A stretch of 5,380 nucleotides of DNA, taken from an uncultured Sphingobium sp. (GTDB lineage Bacteria; Pseudomonadota; Alphaproteobacteria; Sphingomonadales; Sphingomonadaceae). A program made the position numbers and the translations under genes. This document shows positions 1 through 5,132 of the stretch, one piece after another. The stretch lies in assembly GCA_946479185.1 (NCBI GenBank), contig CAMLFF010000230.1, forward strand, positions 1-5,380, written 5' to 3'. The notes under the pieces were generated by a model that had not been told where the DNA came from, did not search any database, and saw nothing but the letters and a program-made list of their open reading frames with translations. Position 1 is the first letter of the stretch; every line of letters starts with the position of its first letter.

Positions 1-689
1 TCCTCGCGCTCACAAATGGCAGCGCTTATCCGGCCAGCGAGCAAGGTCCCGAGCTGCGCGCGCTCGGCCTGCCGATCCCGGACGAAAATCTATTCACGCC
101 CAATAGCGTCGCGGGGCACATCTTCCGCGAGCGTGGTTTTAAGCGCGTCCTTGTGCTGGGCACGCAGGGCGTCGCGGATGCGCTGACCGGCGAAGGCATC
201 AGCATCGTGCGACCCGGCGAAGAGGGCGCGACGAGCGCAGACGCCGTCTATGTCGCCTGGCATCCCGAGTGCAATATGACGGACATCCACGCCGCTTGCG
301 AAGCCGTGCTGGGCGGCGCGGCGCTCTTCTCGGCTTCCGATGTGCCCTTCTTCGCCTCCCGCAGCGGTCGCGCCTTCGGCTATAGCTGCGCCATCGGCGG
401 CGCAATTGCGCGGGTGACGGGCGCGGAGCCAGAGCTGACCGGCAAGCCATCGCTCCACGCCATGCACTTCGTCGCCGCCAAGCTTGGCGTGCCGATGGCC
501 AACATCGTGGTCGTCGGCGATGATCCCAAGGTGGAAACGGAGATGGCGCGCGCTGGCGGGGCGATGGGCATCGGCGTGACGACCGGCACGACATCAGCGA
601 AGGAGTGGGCCGCGCAGCCAGACGAGCGCAGGCCCCATCGCGTGATCAACAGCCTGGGCGAACTCGCCGCATTAGGTTTGCTTGATTGA
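1..689 (+). CDS. HAD superfamily class IIA (NagD-like) hydrolase, 5'-truncated
   Basis: The window opens inside this gene; the reading frame has its first full codon at base 3 and leaves 228 visible residues before TGA at 687-689. Cytoplasmic phosphatase of the haloacid dehalogenase fold, substrate not predictable. Visible motifs, numbered from the first full codon: motif II, Thr4 in ALTNGS; a C2-type cap region containing the YVAWHPE and FSASDVPFF stretches; motif III, Lys148 in GKPS; motif IV, GDD with Asp173/Asp174 followed by Glu178. The C-terminal VTTGTTSAKEWA stretch is typical of the subclass. Motif I (DxDG) with the nucleophile lies upstream, roughly 45-50 residues missing judging from family size. 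The usual TD at the second acidic position of motif IV reads VE here. The next gene starts 39 bp downstream on the same strand, so an operon is likely. An internal GTG at 153 is not the true start, because homologous sequence continues upstream of it. Confidence 0.88.
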   Translation, partial: LALTNGSAYPASEQGPELRALGLPIPDENLFTPNSVAGHIFRERGFKRVLVLGTQGVADALTGEGISIVRPGEEGATSADAVYVAWHPECNMTDIHAACEAVLGGAALFSASDVPFFASRSGRAFGYSCAIGGAIARVTGAEPELTGKPSLHAMHFVAAKLGVPMANIVVVGDDPKVETEMARAGGAMGIGVTTGTTSAKEWAAQPDERRPHRVINSLGELAALGLLD

Positions 690-715
690 TGGCTAGTATC
701 TACGCTGCGCTGAGT

Positions 716-720
716 GGGAG
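716..720 (+). promoter_or_regulatory. Ribosome binding site of the O-methyltransferase gene
   Basis: GGGAG lies 8 nt before ATG 729 and decides the start. The alternative GTG at 714 would overlap this site and has no Shine-Dalgarno sequence of its own. Confidence 0.7.
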
Positions 721-728
721 CCAAGCCT

Positions 729-1361
729 ATGATATTCGATGATCCAGCCGTTCGTGCCGTTTTCGCCGATTATGAAGCGCGGGTGGAGGCAGAGCGCGGC
801 CTGCTCGCCAGCGGCGCGGCCAGTCGCGATGATGTGTTGCTTTCCGTGGGGCCAGAGGCGGCAGGCTTTCTCCACGCGCTCATCCTCGGGCGGCGACCAA
901 AGCGCATCCTCGAACTTGGCACCAGCTATGGCTACTCCACCCTGTTCCTCGCCGATGCTGCCAAGAAGGTGGGCGCTCAGCTGATCACGATGGAGCTTGC
1001 CGATTACAAGCAGGCCCACGCCCGCACCCAGCTCGAGCGCGCAAACCTCGCCGATTTGGTAGATTTCCAGCTGGGCGATGCGGTCGCACTGATCGCCGCT
1101 GATCCCGGCCCCTTCGATCTCGTGCTGCTCGATATCTGGAAAGACCTGTATCTCCCCTGCTTCGAGGCTTTTTACCCCAAACTCTCCGAAGAAGGCGTGA
1201 TCGCTGCAGACAATATGATCGATCCATCCTCCGCTCGCCCCAGTGTGCGCCTTTATCGCAAGGCGGTGCTGGCCAAGCCGGACTTGCAGACGGTGCTGCT
1301 GCCCATTGGTCAGGGCATTGAACTGAGCATCAAATGGAGCGACGACAACCCCAGCCTCTGA
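729..1361 (+). CDS. Class I SAM-dependent O-methyltransferase, COMT-like
   Basis: Complete 210-residue cytoplasmic enzyme expected to transfer a methyl group from S-adenosylmethionine, probably to a hydroxyl group; acceptor unknown. Motif I is ILELGTSYGYS (residues 60-70), the glycine-rich SAM loop. Glu89 (TMEL) ends strand beta-2 and should contact the ribose; Asp117 sits in LGDA. LLDIWKDLY (133-141) followed by AADN (159-162) matches the catechol O-methyltransferase pattern: Asp135, Asp161 and Asn162 are candidates for the divalent metal site, and Lys138 has the same D-x-x-K spacing as the COMT catalytic lysine. Length fits bacterial members, about 200-230 residues. There is no signal peptide. 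The start is ATG 729 because of the GGGAG site before it; GTG 714 would add five residues. It follows the HAD gene after 39 bp and is probably in its operon. A generic Methyltransf_24-type annotation is the main alternative. Confidence 0.88.
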   Translation: MIFDDPAVRAVFADYEARVEAERGLLASGAASRDDVLLSVGPEAAGFLHALILGRRPKRILELGTSYGYSTLFLADAAKKVGAQLITMELADYKQAHARTQLERANLADLVDFQLGDAVALIAADPGPFDLVLLDIWKDLYLPCFEAFYPKLSEEGVIAADNMIDPSSARPSVRLYRKAVLAKPDLQTVLLPIGQGIELSIKWSDDNPSL

Positions 1362-1406
1362 GCGACCGCCCGCCGCTCCTCTCTCCATAATGATGCGCAA
1401 TAGTCA

Positions 1407-1421
1407 CAGCCCCTGCGGCTG
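1407..1421 (+). terminator. Weak candidate terminator after the methyltransferase
   Basis: CAGCC (1407-1411) and GGCTG (1417-1421) form a 5-bp stem with a CCTGC loop, 46 nt after the stop codon. A T-rich stretch, TTTCCTTTT, follows only at 1430-1438, about 8 nt too far for a classical intrinsic terminator. It is the best candidate in this gap, but the stem is short. Confidence 0.2.
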
Positions 1422-1457
1422 CCGGGCCATTTCCTTTTGCGTCAATCCAAAACGCTA

Positions 1458-1481
1458 TCTCAGTCAACGCTTCGATTGAGA
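1458..1481 (+). promoter_or_regulatory. Stem-loop or imperfect operator upstream of the TonB receptor
   Basis: TCTCAGTC (1458-1465) pairs with GATTGAGA (1474-1481) around an 8-nt loop, with seven Watson-Crick pairs and one G-T pair. No T-run follows, so it does not look like a terminator. As DNA it is a near-perfect interrupted inverted repeat, which would suit a dimeric regulator. Function is not known. Confidence 0.3.
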
Positions 1482-1533
1482 CAAGGGCGTAAAGGCCAGC
1501 TTAGCAGATAGGTGAATGAGACGACGATAGGGC

Positions 1534-1549
1534 TGCGCAATATTGCGCA
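1534..1549. promoter_or_regulatory. Perfect 16-bp palindrome, candidate operator
   Basis: TGCGCAATATTGCGCA is identical to its own reverse complement, is uninterrupted, and lies 148 bp upstream of the receptor start in non-coding DNA. Allowing one bulged A, the flanking GCT and AGC extend the symmetry. The form fits the binding site of a dimeric helix-turn-helix regulator, and the 9-bp half-site TGCGCAATA recurs at 1394-1402. No regulator is encoded in the window, so the binding protein is unknown. It does not resemble a Fur box. Confidence 0.45.
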
Positions 1550-1681
1550 AGCTACCGTCCTTGCTCATCGATCCTGTGTCGTGGGTTGCAGCGGTATCAA
1601 TGTCGTCGGTTATCTGGCCAGAGATCCTGCCCAGAAGCCCCGGCAAATAAGCTTGAGATAAATGTTTCTGGCACAGCCAGC

Positions 1682-1689
1682 AGGAGGGG
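1682..1689 (+). promoter_or_regulatory. Ribosome binding site of the TonB receptor gene
   Basis: AGGAGGGG, a strong Shine-Dalgarno sequence, ends 8 nt before ATG 1698 and selects that codon. The in-frame ATG at 1662 lies upstream of the site, has no such signal, and would put 12 residues in front of a normal signal peptide. Confidence 0.8.
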
Positions 1690-1697
1690 AAACTGAG

Positions 1698-4277
1698 ATG
1701 ATCGCTTTTCAAAACATCTTTGCGCGCAGCGTAAGCAAAGCAGGCCTTGCAGCCGGCACGATGCTCTCTGGCGTGCTCATCGCCGCAGCGCCCGTATCGG
1801 CACAGACGACTTCGCCGCAGAGCGCGACCGATAACGATATGCAGGAAATCGTCGTCACCGCGCAGATGCGCGAGCAAAATGTGCAGGATATTCCGCTCGC
1901 AATCACCGCCATCAGCGGCGAATTGCTTGAAGCGCGCAGCCAGACCCGTTTGACGGACATCACGGCGCAGGCGCCGAACGTCATTCTGCAGCAGAACCCT
2001 GCAGGCGCAGGCAACTCGATGCGCGCCTTCATCCGTGGCGTTGGCCAGTCGGATCAGAGCCCATCGGTTGAGCCGGGCGTCGGCATCTATGTGGATGACA
2101 TTTATTTCGGCACGGTCACCGCCTCGGCCTTCGACCTGACCGACCTTGAACGCATCGAAGTGCTGCGCGGCCCACAGGGCACGCTCGCAGGCATGAACTC
2201 GCTGGGCGGCGCGGTGAAGCTCTACTCGCGCAAGCCAGAGGGCAAGGGCGGCTTTGTCGAGATCACTGCCGGATCGCTCAACCGCCGCGACATCAAGGCG
2301 AGCGCGGATTTCACCGTCGTTCCCGATACGCTGTTCGCGCGCATCACCGGCGTAACCCGCAATCGCGATGGCTACATCACCCGCTATGATTATGCCTGCC
2401 TCAACCCCACAGATCCGTTCGTGCAGCCCGGCACCAGTGTCGTGCAGCCGGGCGCATCGGCCATTCCACGCCTCGCCTCCGGCAACAATTGCAAGCTTGG
2501 CACGCTCGGCAATCAGCAGATGTTCGCCGTGCGCGGATCGCTTCGCCTGGCACCTGTCGGCAGCCCGCTGGAGATCAACATCTCGGGCGATTATACCAAG
2601 GACACGTCTGAAACGACGGCATCCGTGCTGCTCGCCAGCGCCGAGCTGACCGGTCGCCAGAATAACAGCATTCCCTATCAGGGCGTGCCTTATGACAACC
2701 GCTTCGTGACCTATGGCCAGTATCGCCGGGCCAATGCGGTGCTCAACGATCCTTATGCCACCTATGCGAACTTCTTCGATCCGGGCGTCACCTATGCCGC
2801 AGCTTCGGCGACCTCAGCTGGCGGACCCGGCACCGCAGGCGCGCCCAATGGGCCAGTCTTTGCCGAACCAGCCAGCGGCGTGAATGGCTGGGGCATTTCC
2901 GGCGAGATCAACTACACGCTGAGCGACAATCTCGCGCTCAAGTCGATCACCGGCTACCGCAGCTATGACTCGCGCAGCTCGGACGATAATGACAACTCGC
3001 CGGTCGCCTTCATCGGCGGCGTTTACAGCGACTTCTCGCATAAACAGTTCAGCCAGGAAGTTCGCCTCTCCGGCAGCATCCTGAACGATGCTGTGCAGTT
3101 CACCATCGGCGGCATCTATTATGATGCGGATACGCGCTACAATGCCCGCATCCACACGCCATTTTCGGGCTTTGGCCAGTATCAGACCTTCCCATGCGGC
3201 GGTGCGCTGCCAGCCTGCGTCATCAGCCGTCCGACCTTCTCATTCATCAATGATGATACGGCGAGTCTGACCACCTATGCGGGCTTTGGTAACGTCAACT
3301 GGAACATCACCGACGCCCTGACCCTCGAGCTCGGCATTCGCCGCACGCATGAGGAGAAGGATTATCTCTACAACCGCCTCAACGCGAATGGATCGGGCGA
3401 CTATCTGCCACTCAGCAACCCGAACAACCCGCTGACCGGACAGGTTGGTGCGTATAAGGAAACGCTGACCGATTATCGCGCGGCGCTCTCCTACAAGATC
3501 ACGCCTGATATCATGGCCTATGCGCAATTCTCGACCGGCTTCAAAGGCGGCGGCGTTGCGCCCCGGCCCTATGATTTCCGCCAGATCCGCCCATTCGGCG
3601 CGGAAAAGCTCAAGGCCTATGAAATCGGCTTCAAGGCTGATCTGTTCGATCGGCTCCTGCGCATCAACGCCAGCGGCTTCCGCATGGATTACACGGACTA
3701 TCAGGGCATCCCGAACATCTGCCTCGATGCCAATGGCGTCCAGCTGCCAGCCAATCAGGGCGGTGTCCCCGGCCTGTGCGGTCAATATCTGAACATCGGC
3801 GATGCGCGCGTGAACGGCTTCGAGCTGGAAACCACGCTGCGTCCGATGGAAGGCTTCACCATTGACGGCTCGCTCAGCCTCACCGACTTCAAGTTCACGT
3901 CCGTCAATTTCGTGACGAACGAGATCGTCGTCGGCGGTCGCCGCCCCGGCATCGGCAAGTGGAAGTGGAGCATTGGCGCACAGTATCGCATGGACCTTGG
4001 TGATGCAGGCACACTGACCCCGCGCATCGATGTGGCCTATACCTCGGGCTATTGCGGCAACTTCGCCTGCGCACCGATCACCATCGTGGACGATTACCCG
4101 CTGGCCAATGCGCGCCTGAGCTATGAAACGCTGGACAAGGACTGGACCGTGTCGCTCGAGGTGACCAACCTGTTCGACAAGCTGGTGTATCTCAACAAGT
4201 TCACCAACGCCTGGTACGCCAGCGCCCAGCCGGGCCTGCCGCGCCAGTGGGCCGTGTCCGTCCGTCGCAAGTTCTGA
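1698..4277 (+). CDS. TonB-dependent outer-membrane receptor
   Basis: Complete 859-residue outer-membrane transporter that would import a ligand using energy from TonB-ExbB-ExbD. Residues 1-35 form a signal peptide (hydrophobic LAAGTMLSGVLIAAAPVSA, cleavage before Gln36). EIVVTA (50-55) is the likely TonB box. The plug domain spans roughly 60-185, with RGVGQSD, GVGIYVDDIYFG and RGPQGT (157-162); the usual LFGRNTIGGAINI-like segment reads LAGMNSLGGAVKLYSRKP. The rest is a beta-barrel of Tyr/Gly-rich alternating strands, with a late VTNLFDKLVY motif and an ending in PRQWAVSVRRKF, whose terminal Phe is the usual signal for outer-membrane assembly. Eight cysteines fall in four close pairs (234/265, 500/507, 675/694, 786/791), probably loop disulfides. 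The substrate is unknown; sphingomonad members of this group import varied aromatic, terpenoid, glycan or siderophore compounds. A secreted SnoaL-like protein follows after 122 bp. The start is fixed by AGGAGGGG. Confidence 0.95.
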   Translation: MIAFQNIFARSVSKAGLAAGTMLSGVLIAAAPVSAQTTSPQSATDNDMQEIVVTAQMREQNVQDIPLAITAISGELLEARSQTRLTDITAQAPNVILQQNPAGAGNSMRAFIRGVGQSDQSPSVEPGVGIYVDDIYFGTVTASAFDLTDLERIEVLRGPQGTLAGMNSLGGAVKLYSRKPEGKGGFVEITAGSLNRRDIKASADFTVVPDTLFARITGVTRNRDGYITRYDYACLNPTDPFVQPGTSVVQPGASAIPRLASGNNCKLGTLGNQQMFAVRGSLRLAPVGSPLEINISGDYTKDTSETTASVLLASAELTGRQNNSIPYQGVPYDNRFVTYGQYRRANAVLNDPYATYANFFDPGVTYAAASATSAGGPGTAGAPNGPVFAEPASGVNGWGISGEINYTLSDNLALKSITGYRSYDSRSSDDNDNSPVAFIGGVYSDFSHKQFSQEVRLSGSILNDAVQFTIGGIYYDADTRYNARIHTPFSGFGQYQTFPCGGALPACVISRPTFSFINDDTASLTTYAGFGNVNWNITDALTLELGIRRTHEEKDYLYNRLNANGSGDYLPLSNPNNPLTGQVGAYKETLTDYRAALSYKITPDIMAYAQFSTGFKGGGVAPRPYDFRQIRPFGAEKLKAYEIGFKADLFDRLLRINASGFRMDYTDYQGIPNICLDANGVQLPANQGGVPGLCGQYLNIGDARVNGFELETTLRPMEGFTIDGSLSLTDFKFTSVNFVTNEIVVGGRRPGIGKWKWSIGAQYRMDLGDAGTLTPRIDVAYTSGYCGNFACAPITIVDDYPLANARLSYETLDKDWTVSLEVTNLFDKLVYLNKFTNAWYASAQPGLPRQWAVSVRRKF

Positions 4278-4305
4278 TGAGCTGAGGCGGTTTTGACCGA
4301 ATGAG

Positions 4306-4336
4306 ATTGGGGGAATTGAAATTGGGGGATTGGGGG
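4306..4336 (+). repeat. Three ATTGGGGG repeats
   Basis: Exact copies lie at 4306-4313, 4321-4328 and 4329-4336, the last two in tandem. The third G5 run forms the 5' arm of the terminator-like hairpin, so the first two could compete for the same C5 run. With only three G-runs this is not a complete intramolecular quadruplex motif. Confidence 0.7.
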
Positions 4337-4363
4337 CGTTGTCAAAAGGCAATGCCCCCTTTC
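4332..4363 (+). terminator. Intrinsic terminator or attenuator between receptor and SnoaL-like gene
   Basis: GGGGGCGTTGTC (4332-4343) pairs with GGCAATGCCCCC (4348-4359) around an AAAA loop. The 12-bp stem has two G-U pairs and a GC-rich base, and is followed directly by TTTC and then AGTTCC. It starts 55 nt after the receptor stop codon. The short U-tract suggests incomplete termination, so it may only lower read-through into the next gene, which starts 40 nt after the stem. Confidence 0.65.
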
Positions 4364-4387
4364 AGTTCCTGCTGCGCCATAATCGAT

Positions 4388-4392
4388 AGGAG
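4388..4392 (+). promoter_or_regulatory. Ribosome binding site of the SnoaL-like gene
   Basis: AGGAG ends 7 nt before ATG 4400 and decides that start over the in-frame ATG at 4301, which lies upstream of the terminator-like hairpin and would add 33 residues before the signal peptide. Confidence 0.75.
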
Positions 4393-4399
4393 AGATGCT

Positions 4400-4981
4400 A
4401 TGCCCCTGCCCCGTCACAGCCTTCAACTCGCGCTCATACTGGCCCTCGCTTGGCCGACAACGGCGCTCGCGCAGAACAGCACGCAGACTGCGCTCGCCAA
4501 GCGCGTGCAGGTTCTCGAGGATCGCGACGAAATCCGCCGCATCATCATCGCCTATGGTGAGTATCTCGATGCGCGCGATTATGCCGGTTACGCGGGGCTT
4601 TTCGCGAAGGATGGCGTGTGGACCGGCGGCTTTGGCAGCGCGACTGGCCCCGCAGCAATCCAGACGATGCTGGAGAAGAATCTTGGCAAGCCAGAGCGGG
4701 GGTTTGTGAACAAGAGCAGCTTCCATCAAGTCACGACCGAAGTGATCGATGTAGATCGCGACAAGGCGACCGCGCGCTCACGCTATATGTTCTACACAGC
4801 GACGCCAGAAAACCGGCCCAATGTGCTGCTCGCCGGGCGTTATGTCGATGAGTTCGTGCGGGAGAATGGCGCATGGAGGATCAAGGCGCGGGTGAGCCAT
4901 GGCGTGGTGCCGTGGCGGGATGGCAATGACCCGAACCGCCCGCCGACGCCACCGGGCTTGAAGGATGCGGTTAGGCCGTGA
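4400..4981 (+). CDS. Secreted SnoaL-like (NTF2-fold) protein
   Basis: Complete 193-residue protein. Residues 1-24 form a signal peptide (hydrophobic LALILALAW, then TALA, cleavage before Gln25), so the mature protein should be periplasmic. The rest matches the SnoaL_4/NTF2 cone fold: LEDRDEIRRIIIAYGEYLDARDY (from 39) is the N-terminal helix pair, LFAKDGVWTG (67-76) the first strand, SSFHQVTTEVIDVD (106-119) and ATARSRYMFYT (123-133) the sheet, and the last strands reach IKARVSHGVVPW (161-172), followed by a Pro-rich tail. His109 in the FHQVTT motif, with Tyr52 and the Asp57/Asp60 region, would line the pocket by analogy with scytalone dehydratase and ketosteroid isomerase. The activity cannot be told: this family includes isomerases, dehydratases, hydroxylating-enzyme partners and simple binding proteins. 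Export is less common than a cytosolic location in the family, and with the receptor upstream it suggests a role on an imported compound. The start is set by AGGAG. Confidence 0.85.
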   Translation: MPLPRHSLQLALILALAWPTTALAQNSTQTALAKRVQVLEDRDEIRRIIIAYGEYLDARDYAGYAGLFAKDGVWTGGFGSATGPAAIQTMLEKNLGKPERGFVNKSSFHQVTTEVIDVDRDKATARSRYMFYTATPENRPNVLLAGRYVDEFVRENGAWRIKARVSHGVVPWRDGNDPNRPPTPPGLKDAVRP

Positions 4982-4990
4982 GCCTGAGAT

Positions 4991-5117
4991 CCTCCCCGCT
5001 AGCGGGGAGGGGGACCACCAGCACAGCTGGTGGTGGAGGGGGCAGGCAGCCTTAGCGCAACCCCGCAATCCCCCTCCGTCTACGCTTCGCGCAGCCACCT
5101 CCCCGCTAGCGGGGAGG
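4991..5117. repeat. Composite palindromic (REP/BIME-like) intergenic element
   Basis: A 127-bp element between convergent genes. Both ends are the same perfect 20-bp palindrome, CCTCCCCGCTAGCGGGGAGG (4991-5010 and 5098-5117). Inside the left copy is a hairpin with a 9-bp stem, ACCACCAGC/GCTGGTGGT and loop ACA (5014-5034). Inside the right copy is a different hairpin, CTACGC/GCGCAG with loop TTC and one A-C mismatch (5080-5094). Inner arms GGAGGGGG (5035-5042) and CCCCCTCC (5070-5077) enclose a 27-nt core. It therefore has two inverted arms of the same plan: palindrome, variable hairpin, G-rich box. Similar GC-rich repeats are scattered in sphingomonad genomes. The hairpins lack T-runs, so they may protect transcript 3' ends or block read-through rather than act as classical terminators. 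Confidence 0.85.
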
Positions 5118-5132
5118 AGTTAAACGTCGACC

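Larger units (their letters stand above)
1362..1697. other. Gene-free control region upstream of the TonB receptor
   Basis: These 336 bases hold no ORF I can support. The stretch is visibly poorer in GC than the flanking genes. It contains a weak hairpin after the methyltransferase, a stem-loop at 1458-1481, a perfect 16-bp palindrome at 1534-1549 with a matching half-site at 1394-1402, a 10-bp palindrome TCTGGCCAGA at 1613-1622, and a small hairpin next to the receptor's ribosome binding site. I found no convincing -35/-10 pair, although a promoter for the receptor should lie here. A minus-strand ORF crosses it but has mixed third positions and no recognisable domain. Confidence 0.6.

Noticed and set aside
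400..411. Palindrome GCGCAATTGCGC
   Set aside because: It lies inside the HAD coding region and encodes the conserved GGAIAR stretch, so codon choice explains it.
1360..1378. GAGCG/CGCTC inverted repeat at the methyltransferase stop codon
   Set aside because: The 5-bp stem overlaps the stop codon, has a 9-nt loop and no T-run, so it is expected by chance in GC-rich DNA.
693..1400. Minus-strand 235-residue ORF antisense to the methyltransferase
   Set aside because: The plus-strand frame has intact methyltransferase motifs; the antisense frame shows none.
1464..1877. Minus-strand 137-residue ORF overlapping the receptor start and its upstream region
   Set aside because: Half of it lies antisense to the certain receptor gene, its third codon positions in the intergenic part are mixed, and the translation shows no domain or motif I recognise. 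A decayed gene remnant in 1464-1660 cannot be fully excluded.
4288..4299. Small hairpin CGGT/ACCG just after the receptor stop codon
   Set aside because: It has only 4 bp and no T-run; the much stronger hairpin at 4332-4359 is the better terminator candidate.
4306..4336. G-quadruplex in the ATTGGGGG repeats
   Set aside because: Only three runs of three or more G occur nearby, whereas a standard intramolecular quadruplex needs four.
3240..4352. Long minus-strand ORF (370 residues) antisense to the receptor
   Set aside because: It mirrors the codon pattern of the high-GC receptor gene, has no recognisable domain, and runs through the terminator-like hairpin. It is a shadow ORF.
4378..4383. 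CATAAT as a -10 promoter element for the SnoaL-like gene
   Set aside because: Transcription would start around 4390, inside the ribosome binding site, and there is no -35 element at a suitable distance. TTGTCA at 4339-4344 is too far upstream.
4301..4399. N-terminal extension of the SnoaL-like protein from ATG 4301
   Set aside because: It would translate through the terminator-like hairpin, put 33 non-signal residues before a clear signal peptide, and ignore the AGGAG site before ATG 4400.
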